Shown: piece after piece, positions 20,025 to 28,373 of the stretch
How the letters are laid out: every line of letters starts with the position of its first letter
Numbering within the stretch: position 1 is the stretch's first letter
DNA from: Pseudobdellovibrionaceae bacterium
GTDB lineage: Bacteria; Bdellovibrionota; Bdellovibrionia; Bdellovibrionales; UBA1609
Assembly: GCA_023954155.1 (NCBI GenBank)
Contig: JAMLIO010000007.1
Span: 1-64,000, forward strand
Length of the DNA stretch: 64,000 nt
Reading direction: 5' to 3'
Notes under the pieces: model-generated
Told to the model about the DNA's origin: nothing
The model's input: the letters and a program-made list of their open reading frames with translations, nothing else
Databases searched by the model: none
Translations under genes and position numbers: made by a program

Positions 20025-20052
20025 GAGCGGCTTTAGCCTGACTAAGCCGCTC
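20025..20052 (-). terminator. Hairpin over the hpf stop codon
   Basis: GAGCGGCTT and AAGCCGCTC form 9-base arms around about ten bases, and the arm nearest hpf contains the final codons and stop. No T tract follows in either direction, so it is a weak intrinsic terminator or an mRNA 3'-end structure. Confidence 0.4.
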
Positions 20053-20404
20053 TGCTAGATGCGTATCTTTTAAGACTTTCCTCTTTGGCCTTACGAGATT
20101 TCTGACGGCGCATTTTGCCCGATTTGAACTTCGTATGGCTTCTTTCCATTTGCTTTAAAACTTTTTCAAAGCTTTCATCAATGGCCTCAAAATAATCATC
20201 AGTGATGGCCTTAGCAATATACAAAACACCATCGCAATCGACTTGCAGGTTCACAATGCGTTCATGTTTTTGGTCCAAAAAAGTAACATTGACTTTAAAG
20301 GGCTTATGCGTTTCGAACCTCTTAAGCTTTTCTGCTTTTTTATTGGCATAATCCACCAAGTAGTTCGACCAGTTCCGATGTCTGAATGTATAGTTGACCC
20401 TCAT
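20042..20404 (-). CDS. hpf: Ribosome hibernation promoting factor, HPF/RaiA family
   Basis: This 120-residue protein binds the 30S decoding region in stationary phase and blocks or dimerises ribosomes. It has the HPF beta-alpha fold pattern (hydrophobic strands around KVNVTFLDQ and DGVLYIAKAI) and a strongly basic C-terminal tail. I chose the ATG at 20404 because GGAGG lies four bases before it; the frame extends to a TTG ten codons upstream without a ribosome site. The gene follows rpoN, as hpf does in many proteobacteria. A second family member lies at 29686. The upstream gap holds a sigma-54-like promoter candidate. Confidence 0.85.
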   Translation of the reverse strand: MRVNYTFRHRNWSNYLVDYANKKAEKLKRFETHKPFKVNVTFLDQKHERIVNLQVDCDGVLYIAKAITDDYFEAIDESFEKVLKQMERSHTKFKSGKMRRQKSRKAKEESLKRYASSRAA

Positions 20405-20755
20405 ACGACCTCCATTGATTTCTCTTCGGACCAATGTCTAGAATTCCCAAGCCCTTTTCTAACAGTAAAAAAATAAAAAACTTTAGAGAAAAGTCACTTC
20501 TTTTCTAAGCCCATTTACTTTTCTCTTTTTAAGACCCACATAAACGAATAAATCGCATTACCCCACCGAAGGCCACACACTCACTGCACTGTTAAGAAAA
20601 TGTTGAAGTCCACACAAAGGGTTTGATTTTGAAACAAAAAACCCACCCTATTTTTGCGAAATACGAGCCAAGAAATCTTTCAAATACCAATGTAAATAGA
20701 TATAAAAACATTTATGACCACCAAAACTGTTGCGCAAATCCACCTCCACACCTTA
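20405..20755. other. Intergenic region upstream of hpf
   Basis: About 350 bases contain no convincing gene. It is AT-rich with A and T runs. The notable element is a sigma-54-like promoter on the minus strand near 20656-20672. The rest shows no clear terminator or repeat. Confidence 0.6.
20656..20672 (-). promoter_or_regulatory. Possible sigma-54 promoter for hpf
   Basis: The minus strand reads CTTGGCTCGTATTTCGC, that is GG and GC separated by exactly ten bases, with the flanks partly matching TGGCACG-N4-TTGC. The leader to the hpf start would be about 240 bases, which is long. The adjacent gene upstream is rpoN itself. Confidence 0.3.
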
Positions 20756-20914
20756 GCCTCCCGTTTGGGGTGGATGGGCTCCTTTATTTATAGATGGTCG
20801 AAATGCGAGTTCGGCTTGGCGCATTTTTGCGAATGCAAAACTGTGCCAAACGTCACTGTCTGAGCATTTTGAGTATCTATAAATAAAGGAGCCCATCCAC
20901 CCCAAACGGGAGGC
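20756..20914. repeat. Perfect 40-bp inverted repeat with conserved 79-base loop
   Basis: The arms 20756-20795 and 20875-20914 are exact reverse complements, 40 of 40. The loop includes 20794-20820, shared with the left edge of the window, and a small dyad TTTTGC-ATTC / GCAAAA-type. It begins five bases beyond the rpoN stop codon. It could act as a strong transcription barrier, but its length and recurrence point to a dispersed non-coding repeat element. Confidence 0.9.
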
Positions 20915-20918
20915 GGGT

Positions 20919-22361
20919 TTAGAAGTATTTTTTGCGTTTGCTTGAAGGCAAGATGCCTAAGACATCGCGGTACTTGGCCACAGTTCGACGAGCGATTTCG
21001 ATGCCGTCGTCTCTAAGCAAGTCCACAATCTTTTGGTCCGAAAGTGGCTTTTTGGCGTTCTCTTTAGCAACTAGATCTTTGATCTTAAGCTTCACAGATT
21101 CACTGGCCAAAGAGTCCCCGTCGGTTTTAGAGATTCCTGAGTTAAAAAAGTATTTCAGCTCAAAAATTCCTCTTGGAGTGTGAACATACTTATTGGTGGT
21201 CACACGACTCACTGTGGATTCGTGCATCTCAATATCATTAGCGATGTCCTTTAAAATCATAGGACGGATATGGGCTGGGCCCTTCTCGAAAAACTCCAGC
21301 TGATGTTTCACAATACTTTCTGTCACCTTATAGATGGTTCTCTGGCGTTGCTGGATGGACTTGATCAACCATACTGCTGATTTTAATTTATCCTGAATGT
21401 AATCTTGAGTCTGTTTGGATTGCCCTTCCAGCTTGGCCGCAGACTTACTCCCACCATCTGTCAGCAGGCTCTTATAGAAACTTGAAATTTTAAGCTTAGG
21501 CAGTCCCTCTTCGTTAAGGGCCACAACATACTCTTCGCCTACCTTGTACACATAGACATCAGGAGTGACATACTGGGTGTCAGAAGACTGGAAGGCACGA
21601 CCTGGCTTGGGATCAAAGGATAAAATGATCTTACAAATTTCAACCACCTCTTCGATGGCCAGATTCATGGATTTTGCGATACTTTCGTAATTCTTCTTTT
21701 CCATGTCTTTAAGGTGATGTTCAATCACGTGCATCACATCTTTGGTGTCTTCTTCTAAATGTTTGGCTTGCAACATGAGGCACTCTTTAAGATCACGACT
21801 TCCTACTCCAGGAGGATCAAACTCTTGCACAAAAGGCAGTATCTCCTCTAACTCTATGACCTCAATATTTTCTTCTTCTGCAATCTGCCCTAGAGGAACT
21901 TTGATATAACCATTGTCATCAATATGAGAAATCAAAAGGCTCACCATCGCCATCTCTTCTTCATTGAAACCACTAAGACTGGCTTGCCACTGCAAGTGCT
22001 CTTTTAAGGTTTGAGAGACAGAAATGAAATTGTCATAGTTAATGGCTTCACTGGGAGCCGTCGCAGACAGGCCTCGGTACTGCAAATCATCGTCACCGTA
22101 CTCATACTCATCTTGTTTTTGAGGATCTTGGTCTTCGGAACTGGAATCTTTTTCTTGGGATGTTGAAGACAGCTCTACACTGGGATCGTCTTCGATGGTG
22201 TCCATGATCTCTTCAAGGACGGGGTTTTCATCTATCTCTTTACGAATTTCATTTTCAAGCTCTAAGCGCGACAATTGCAGCATTTTGATCGCCTGCTGAA
22301 GCTGGGGAGTCATCCTAAGTTGCTGCGATAATTTCAGGCTGGTTTTAAGCTGCATAGACAT
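20919..22361 (-). CDS. rpoN: RNA polymerase sigma-54 factor
   Basis: This alternative sigma factor recognises -24/-12 promoters and needs enhancer-binding ATPases. Region I at the N-terminus is Gln/Leu-rich (MTPQLQQAIKMLQLS). An acidic region II covers about 52-90. The core-binding domain and HTH follow, and the RpoN box ARRTVAKYR lies near the C-terminus. Length (480) is normal. GAGGAG lies nine bases before the ATG. The lptC/A-lptB-rpoN-hpf order is the classical one. RpoN commonly drives pilin and flagellar genes in this lineage, but no target can be proved here. Confidence 0.97.
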   Translation of the reverse strand: MSMQLKTSLKLSQQLRMTPQLQQAIKMLQLSRLELENEIRKEIDENPVLEEIMDTIEDDPSVELSSTSQEKDSSSEDQDPQKQDEYEYGDDDLQYRGLSATAPSEAINYDNFISVSQTLKEHLQWQASLSGFNEEEMAMVSLLISHIDDNGYIKVPLGQIAEEENIEVIELEEILPFVQEFDPPGVGSRDLKECLMLQAKHLEEDTKDVMHVIEHHLKDMEKKNYESIAKSMNLAIEEVVEICKIILSFDPKPGRAFQSSDTQYVTPDVYVYKVGEEYVVALNEEGLPKLKISSFYKSLLTDGGSKSAAKLEGQSKQTQDYIQDKLKSAVWLIKSIQQRQRTIYKVTESIVKHQLEFFEKGPAHIRPMILKDIANDIEMHESTVSRVTTNKYVHTPRGIFELKYFFNSGISKTDGDSLASESVKLKIKDLVAKENAKKPLSDQKIVDLLRDDGIEIARRTVAKYRDVLGILPSSKRKKYF

Positions 22362-22433
22362 TCGTCGTTTCTCCTCTACTAGACCCCTTGCCTTGATTCT
22401 TAAATGTCTTTGGCCCTTTATCTAAAGCCTAAG

Positions 22434-23156
22434 TTACATTCTAAAATCTTCTCCCAAGTAGAACTCTCTAGCTAGGCTAGATTGAGTGATCTGTATAGGT
22501 TCTCCTTCGACAATAACCGTGCCAGACTTTAGTAAATACGCATACTCACAAATCTCAAGTGTTTCACGTACGTTATGATCTGTAATAAAAATCCCAAGCC
22601 CTTCAGACTGTAGCTTTTTGATAATCTTTTTGATCTCACCAACAGCCAGAGGGTCAATCCCCGCAAAGGGTTCGTCTAAGAATAAAAACTTAGGTTCCCC
22701 TGCAAGGGCTCGCGCGATCTCGACACGTCGTCGCTCACCACCTGAAAGACTCATGCCCAAACTGTTGCGAATGTGTTCCAAACCAAAATCCTTAAGCAGC
22801 TTCTCTAGTCGTTCTTTTTTTAGAGTGCGCTTATAGCCATGGGCTTCAATAGCCACCAGAATATTGTCTTCTACCGTAAGCTTGCGAAAGATGCTGGCCT
22901 CTTGAGCTAAGTAACTCATCCCTAGTTTAGCTCGCTGAGAGAGCTTCAGTTTAGTGATGTCTTTACCATCAAGTAAGATGCTCCCCTTATCTGCATCTAC
23001 AATTCCTAGGGTCATATAAAAGCTTGTGGTCTTACCTGCACCATTAGGTCCCAGAAGACCTACGATCTGTTCACTTTCAATCTTAAAGTTTGCACCCTGA
23101 ACAACGGGGCGTCCCTTATAACTTTTAAAAATATTTTGCACCATTAAAACCGACAT
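22434..23156 (-). CDS. lptB: LPS export ABC transporter ATPase LptB
   Basis: LptB powers extraction of lipopolysaccharide from the inner membrane with LptF/G. Walker A GPNGAGKT, signature LSGGERRRVEIARAL, Walker B FLFLDEPFAGIDP and the switch His in ITDHNVRE are all present. The start is the ATG at 23156: GGAGG lies four bases upstream and the codon shares one base with the previous stop (TGATG). A TTG one codon earlier is too close to the ribosome site. The protein has 240 residues, as expected. Confidence 0.96.
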   Translation of the reverse strand: MSVLMVQNIFKSYKGRPVVQGANFKIESEQIVGLLGPNGAGKTTSFYMTLGIVDADKGSILLDGKDITKLKLSQRAKLGMSYLAQEASIFRKLTVEDNILVAIEAHGYKRTLKKERLEKLLKDFGLEHIRNSLGMSLSGGERRRVEIARALAGEPKFLFLDEPFAGIDPLAVGEIKKIIKKLQSEGLGIFITDHNVRETLEICEYAYLLKSGTVIVEGEPIQITQSSLAREFYLGEDFRM

Positions 23157-24136
23157 CAATCCTCCGTCAAACTTTTAGGGGCTTCCGACTTCACTTGGCC
23201 TTTTAAGATTTGCACGCGTTTGCCTTTATCATAAAGCACAATTTCATTTCCGACCAAAACATTCTCTCCAGATACAAATCTGGGGTTACCTTGAAACAAG
23301 AACAGGTCCTCTTTAAGCTGAATCTCAAGACGTTCGGCCGACGCAGAACGGTCTCCACTAGTGACAAACACTCGTCCTTGAATTCTGAGCATTTCAAGCT
23401 CCCCCTTGGTCTTTGAATAGACAAACTCTGCGCGTTGTCCCGTTATAGCAATATCATCAATTTGAATAAAGAGGTTATCGCGAAAGATCATGTGGCGCTC
23501 TTGCAAACTCATCTGTGCTGTTTGACTTTTAATGGTGGCCTTTTGATACCCTTCGATATGCTGGTGGCACTCAATAGGCCCAGAGATTTCCACGAGTCCA
23601 CTGCTGATACTGCCATCCATACCGCTGCCACTTAACTTTGTGTTCTGACCTGGGCTTTCAAAATAAATAGAAGACTTGGAAAAAAACCTCTCTTGGTCTG
23701 AAACATAGCTCAAACTCGTGGTTTGAAAGATATAGCCGCTTTCGGTCTCACCCTTAACATCTTGATGAAGTTCCAGATTACGCGTTGAGGTGTTGATGGC
23801 CCCATGTACAGCAGCAATACGCACCAATTCAGAGTTGTTTTTATAAAATTTAACTCGCGAATCTTGCACATCCCAAGTCTGCTCAAAGCTATCACTCAAC
23901 GCGGTCTTAGCCTCTAACACCCATTCTTTCTGACCTTCAGTGTCGGATTGAAATTCCGTCAATAGCACATCTTTCATTACCTGCGCAGGAGCCTGTGGGG
24001 CGCTGACATGATCTGATGTGATGTCCAAAACTTGGTTCAAGCCAGAAGCTCTGTGGCTTTTGTCCACAGGAGTTTCTAAAAAGAAAAAGTAAAATGTAAA
24101 TAAGCCCAAAACTAGGAGCTGAAGCAAGAACGACAT
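23156..24136 (-). CDS. LptC-LptA fusion: LPS transport bridge protein
   Basis: A single membrane helix at the N-terminus (about 3-20) is followed by an LptC-like beta-jellyroll region (about 50-190). A second OstA/LptA-like region (about 195-320) has repeated beta strands including ITGQRAEFVYSKTKG and LFQGNPRFVSGENVLVGN. Single LptC and LptA proteins are each about 185-190 residues, so 326 residues fit both domains without the LptA signal peptide. No separate lptA lies between this gene and lptB, where it is usually found. The product would be an inner-membrane-anchored protein that includes part of the periplasmic bridge. Another LptA elsewhere in the genome cannot be excluded. Confidence 0.75.
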   Translation of the reverse strand: MSFLLQLLVLGLFTFYFFFLETPVDKSHRASGLNQVLDITSDHVSAPQAPAQVMKDVLLTEFQSDTEGQKEWVLEAKTALSDSFEQTWDVQDSRVKFYKNNSELVRIAAVHGAINTSTRNLELHQDVKGETESGYIFQTTSLSYVSDQERFFSKSSIYFESPGQNTKLSGSGMDGSISSGLVEISGPIECHQHIEGYQKATIKSQTAQMSLQERHMIFRDNLFIQIDDIAITGQRAEFVYSKTKGELEMLRIQGRVFVTSGDRSASAERLEIQLKEDLFLFQGNPRFVSGENVLVGNEIVLYDKGKRVQILKGQVKSEAPKSLTED

Positions 24137-24197
24137 GCCCCTATCCTAGCTTAACTGCTAGGATTTGTCGCCTGCAATATTGATTCAGATTATAAAT

Positions 24198-27002
24198 CTA
24201 GGCAGCTGCTTTTTTGGCATTGGCCTTTACAAAATCGATCACTTTGGTGACATTTTCTGGGTATTTGTCTTTTTCATAAGACAGCCCAAGAAGCCCTGTC
24301 TCACTGACAAACCGAACTCTGGCAACAAGCATAACGCTCTCATCAAAGTCATCCGCATCCAGCTTTACTTTGACCACATCCCCTAAGTGCAGACCATCCA
24401 CACCTGTCATACCAATACCAGATTCACTTAAGTTATCCAGCTGCCCGATCTGCACTCCGCCTTCAAATTCCACAGAGACAGTCCCTGTAGCCTGAATACG
24501 TGAGTGGCGTCTAAACCCAATACCTAGCCCCGACGAAAGCTCAGGAACATCAAATAAATTTTTCCAGTCAATAAAGCCTTCACGCCACAAGTAAATAAAA
24601 TCTTTGATCTCATAGTCATCTATGCTTTTCATCACTTGGCTTAATGTGAGTGGTCCTTCCGACTCGCCCTCATAAGCAATATACCAAACAAAGTCTTCCT
24701 GCATGCGCTTTTCTTCATTCATCTTATGCGCAATCACCTTAAGATCTTCGACTCGAGTAGCCCCTTCAAGGTCATACTCCGAATCCTGATCCTGTTCGGC
24801 ATCCGTCCCAGAGGCACTGACTCTTGTAGCCCCTTCTTCATCTGAGTCTTCTTGTAAGGCTTCTACGGGAACATCTCTTGTGATCTCTTCTTCAAACTCA
24901 CTTAGATTTTCTTCTACGCTGGACTCTGAAGCGTTCACGCGTGTGGCTTCTTCTTCTTCCGCCTCAGCATCTAATTCAGAAGCGTCAAGTTCATAAGGTA
25001 AGTCGTCCTCATCTTGCTGATCCTCTTCGGTGGCCACCAAAGAATGTTCTACCACACCCAAGGCATGACTCACACGGGTTGCACCTTCTTCTTCATCGTG
25101 AGCCTCTTCATCATCTGCCAAAGACGCACTGACTCTGGTCGAACCTTCGGCTTCATCGTCTTCAATACTAAAAGCTTCAAAGAGTTCATCTTCAGAACCT
25201 TCAATATCTTCGATGTCCTCTAGATCATCAATATCATGTAAGTCTTGCGTAGAGGCACTCACACGAGTGGCCCCTTCTCCATCATCCAAGTCATCTTCAT
25301 CGTCTATATCATTCAGAAGAGCTTGCAGTCTGGCTTCATTGTCATCCTCTTCAGAAGCTTGAACACGTGTAGCCTCTTCATGCTCATCGTTTTCATCTTC
25401 AACTGATGAACCTTGAACTCTAGTGGCTTCTTCGCTCTCCGCACTCAATTCAGCGTCGTCATGAGCCAAGTCGTCCATAAAAACACGAGTGGCTTCTTCT
25501 GTTGCCGATTGACCGCTCCATTCTAAATTTTCCACTTCTTCATCTTCTGACTCTCGGCCCGCAGGCACATTTTCCATGTCCATCAGTGAGTCCACACGAG
25601 TGGCATCTTCAATGACTTGGCTGACACCATCAAAATCAAAATTATGATCCTCACCCTCTTCTTCGCCTCTGGCTTGCACATCTGAATCTAAAAGCGAAGC
25701 CATATCAATTTGCGATTCACTAACTTGGGTTTGACCATCAAAGCTCAGATCCAACTCTTCATCTACAGATCCTTCTTGATCTGAATCCTCACCCGAAGGT
25801 GGGCTGAATGCTGAACCTAAAATAGAGGCTAAATCGTCGTCCCCATTTGAACTTTCATCTTCTTCTAAATCACTTAAATCTAAAGAGGCACTTACACGAG
25901 TGGCACCCTCTTCTTCATCTGAATCGTCTTCCAAATCAGACAAAGAAGCACTGACTCTTGTCGCCCCTTCTTCTTCATCGTCAGAGTCCGCATCCAGATC
26001 AGAGAGTGAAGCACTTACGCGCGTGGCACCTTCTTCGTCTGCTGCATATTCATCATCTTTCACATCTGCATGTTCATCAAAAGATTCAGACTGCTCTTCA
26101 AGAAGTTGTTCTATGTCTACAGTGCCTTGATCTTCGACGTACGTAGGTTTAGCGGCTACAGCCTCTTCTGGATCATCCGCTGAGCCTGCTTCTGCTAACA
26201 GCTCCTCAATGTCCGCACCTTGCACTAGCTGCTCTTGAGCATCATCCAACAGGTCTTCTATCTCTTGTACAGAATCTGAAGTCTCTATAACATCAACGGC
26301 CTCGTATGAATCAGAATGAGACATGGGCTCTTGCGTGGCCTCTTGCCGTAAAGGAATAACATTGTCCACATCTTCCTCAGCAGGAATCTCAAGCGGAAGA
26401 TCAACAGTAGACACCATTGTTCTTCCATCGTCCTCTAAGCCACCAACTTCAGAAGTAGGCTGCACATAAACTGCCGTCGCATCAGGATTAAAATCCGAAG
26501 AGCCAGTGTCATGTGACACATGACCTGAAGCTCCCGAATGAGGAACCTCTGAAGACGAGTGAGTAGGTTGAGAGTACGCTGACACTATAGGTTCAGAATG
26601 AGTTGACTGAGAATATGCCGATACCACAGGCTCAGAATGCGTGGACTGGGAATGACCTTCTTGGTGCTGTTGCACTTCACGATGTGTAGAACGTTGTGGT
26701 TGCTCAACAGGAGACGGCTCTGCCGCTATAGCAGCAGGAGTCACGTAAGATTCACTCACTGGAGATTGCGACGCCTGGGAATGGTGCACTTGCGAATGAC
26801 CGCGACGGAAGCTTGAGCTTTGTTGCGCCACGGCTCCCATATTCATTTTTCTTGCCCAATCCGTGAAGGACAACCACTCTTGGTGGGGCACACCCCAAAT
26901 CAAAACATCAGCCTCGGAACCAAACATTTGCGCGACACTGTTTGTTTCATAAGGTCCTAATACATCACCGTTTTTTAATACGAACCATTCCATACAGTTC
27001 AT
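24198..27002 (-). CDS. GYF - TRV-repeat - GYF - PilZ signalling protein
   Basis: A GYF_2-like domain opens the 934-residue protein (about 5-55, WFVLKNGDVLGPY). A Ser/His/Gln-rich region follows to about 170, then a very acidic segment (about 170-750) with thirteen copies of an (A/S)TRV core, mostly in the context EEGATRVSAS, spread over about 324-750. A second GYF_2-like domain (about 765-820) and a PilZ domain (about 829-934, with RRHSR and NLSESG, the c-di-GMP-binding motifs) end the protein. It is probably a cytoplasmic c-di-GMP effector. The repeats resemble phospho-threonine FHA ligands, which is inference. There is no ribosome site before the ATG, so the exact start is uncertain (a second ATG is three codons in). 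Confidence 0.85.
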   Translation of the reverse strand: MNCMEWFVLKNGDVLGPYETNSVAQMFGSEADVLIWGVPHQEWLSFTDWARKMNMGAVAQQSSSFRRGHSQVHHSQASQSPVSESYVTPAAIAAEPSPVEQPQRSTHREVQQHQEGHSQSTHSEPVVSAYSQSTHSEPIVSAYSQPTHSSSEVPHSGASGHVSHDTGSSDFNPDATAVYVQPTSEVGGLEDDGRTMVSTVDLPLEIPAEEDVDNVIPLRQEATQEPMSHSDSYEAVDVIETSDSVQEIEDLLDDAQEQLVQGADIEELLAEAGSADDPEEAVAAKPTYVEDQGTVDIEQLLEEQSESFDEHADVKDDEYAADEEGATRVSASLSDLDADSDDEEEGATRVSASLSDLEDDSDEEEGATRVSASLDLSDLEEDESSNGDDDLASILGSAFSPPSGEDSDQEGSVDEELDLSFDGQTQVSESQIDMASLLDSDVQARGEEEGEDHNFDFDGVSQVIEDATRVDSLMDMENVPAGRESEDEEVENLEWSGQSATEEATRVFMDDLAHDDAELSAESEEATRVQGSSVEDENDEHEEATRVQASEEDDNEARLQALLNDIDDEDDLDDGEGATRVSASTQDLHDIDDLEDIEDIEGSEDELFEAFSIEDDEAEGSTRVSASLADDEEAHDEEEGATRVSHALGVVEHSLVATEEDQQDEDDLPYELDASELDAEAEEEEATRVNASESSVEENLSEFEEEITRDVPVEALQEDSDEEGATRVSASGTDAEQDQDSEYDLEGATRVEDLKVIAHKMNEEKRMQEDFVWYIAYEGESEGPLTLSQVMKSIDDYEIKDFIYLWREGFIDWKNLFDVPELSSGLGIGFRRHSRIQATGTVSVEFEGGVQIGQLDNLSESGIGMTGVDGLHLGDVVKVKLDADDFDESVMLVARVRFVSETGLLGLSYEKDKYPENVTKVIDFVKANAKKAAA

Positions 27003-27075
27003 ATCGGTCTGTCACACTATGGGATAAAGTTTTTAAGTCTAGTTGTGAGGGCTAAAGCCCTAATTTGGTTCTGAT

Positions 27076-28113
27076 TTAGACTATAGACGAGTCGGGGGGC
27101 AAAAGCTCACTTTTAGCCAATTTAAAAAAGATCATCGTGACTACGGGCCCCAATATCACCCCTAAAGGTCCAAATACGACCAGTCCCCCTAGGGCAGAAA
27201 AAAAACCTGCTAAAGGGTGTAAGCTGTCGTACTGACTTAAAAACCAAATCCGCACAACGTTGTCAGAAATCCCCGCCACTACACTAGCAACGATCATAAT
27301 AACCAGAGCCACAATATTGTCTTGCGCATAAAAGTACCCACAAATAAATATACTTACTGGCACAATTCCCACCAGAGGAATTTGTGATAAGAAAAAAGTA
27401 AGAAAAAATGTACTTACAAAATAATGAAAACCCAATATCTTAGCAGGCAAAGCCACAAGAATAGCCTGAGTAAATCCAGTTAAAAAAGCAGCAAAGAGTG
27501 TAGACTGCGAAGAACTCTGGACCACTTCCATAAGTTTTTCCAACTCTTTTTTATCTACGAAAGACAATTTACATAAGATCTCTTTGATCCTCTTGGCATC
27601 AACAATAAAATAAAACAGACTCGCACTAAAAAAGAACAGCGAGAGCATAAAACCTGGTAAACCCATCACCGCTTGCGAAACTACACTAACTACTTTCCCT
27701 GCCCCAGCCTCAATACCCTTTCGTGTATATTCTATAGCCTTTTCTTCTGGTAAAAGCTGATGTAAGGGTCGAATCTTACCATAGGCTCTTTTAAGAATCA
27801 GTTCCGTACTGTTCACCGTAGAGTTTGCCTCCACATTGGAAAGCTGCTCTTTGATATTGCTAAACAGACTGATAAACGAAAAAACAAAGGGGACTAAAAG
27901 AATGACGATCATACTTAGCAACCCATACACCGACAAGGACTTGCTCATTTTAAGTCTGTTTACAAAAAATTCTTTTTGCAAAGGACGAAGTGCAATCGCC
28001 ATCACCCCTGCTAGCAATATCCAAGTTAAAAATGGCAGAACAAAAAGAAAAAACAAAATTCCAGTCAACACCAACACAATCATCAAAAGATGATTCTTTA
28101 CGAATTGAGCCAT
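27076..28113 (-). CDS. AI-2E family membrane transporter
   Basis: This is a polytopic inner-membrane protein of 345 residues with about eight hydrophobic segments. It includes paired helices at the start (10-45), a long soluble loop (about 85-150) and the C-terminal Gly/Pro-rich signature LGGLVVFGPLGVILGPV, typical of the AI-2E (PerM/TqsA) family. Members exchange small solutes or signals, some linked to autoinducer-2 export or Na+/H+ exchange. The substrate cannot be told from sequence. The start codon lies two bases after the stop of a 49-residue gene, with which it forms an operon. Confidence 0.85.
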   Translation of the reverse strand: MAQFVKNHLLMIVLVLTGILFFLFVLPFLTWILLAGVMAIALRPLQKEFFVNRLKMSKSLSVYGLLSMIVILLVPFVFSFISLFSNIKEQLSNVEANSTVNSTELILKRAYGKIRPLHQLLPEEKAIEYTRKGIEAGAGKVVSVVSQAVMGLPGFMLSLFFFSASLFYFIVDAKRIKEILCKLSFVDKKELEKLMEVVQSSSQSTLFAAFLTGFTQAILVALPAKILGFHYFVSTFFLTFFLSQIPLVGIVPVSIFICGYFYAQDNIVALVIMIVASVVAGISDNVVRIWFLSQYDSLHPLAGFFSALGGLVVFGPLGVILGPVVTMIFFKLAKSELLPPDSSIV

Positions 28114-28115
28114 TC

Positions 28116-28265
28116 CTACCTCATTGCAACATCGTCATTGTCATAAAATTGGAACTCAAGATCATCAACGTCAAACTGTTCCAAACCTCTGACGGTATTT
28201 ATGAATCTGTCTCTGGCGTCCTCATCTAAACTAAATACATCTAGGTTAATATGATAGGTTTCCAT
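28116..28265 (-). CDS. Small acidic protein (49 aa) upstream of the AI-2E transporter
   Basis: The frame begins at ATG 28265 with a near-perfect ribosome site (AAGAAGGAGG, six bases away) and ends with TAG at 28116, two bases before the transporter ATG. The product starts METYHINLDVFSLDEDAR, is acidic and has no membrane helix. The strong ribosome site and tight coupling are the evidence that it is real. I do not recognise it. It could regulate the transporter or its translation. Confidence 0.7.
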   Translation of the reverse strand: METYHINLDVFSLDEDARDRFINTVRGLEQFDVDDLEFQFYDNDDVAMR

Positions 28266-28373
28266 TTTGACCTCCTTCTTGTAGATAAAAATTTACCATA
28301 AAGGAGAAAATGTGATTCTTGGTTGCGTGTTATAATTGTGAAATTTAGTACGCATTTCAATACGTACTGAAGT

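Noticed and set aside
19944-20041. SAM riboswitch before metK
   Set aside because: The gap is only about 98 bases and shows no SAM-riboswitch helices; the inverted repeat is a simpler reading.
25000-26140. Direct DNA repeats as a CRISPR array
   Set aside because: Repeats are in frame, degenerate and unevenly spaced; they encode the TRV protein repeats.
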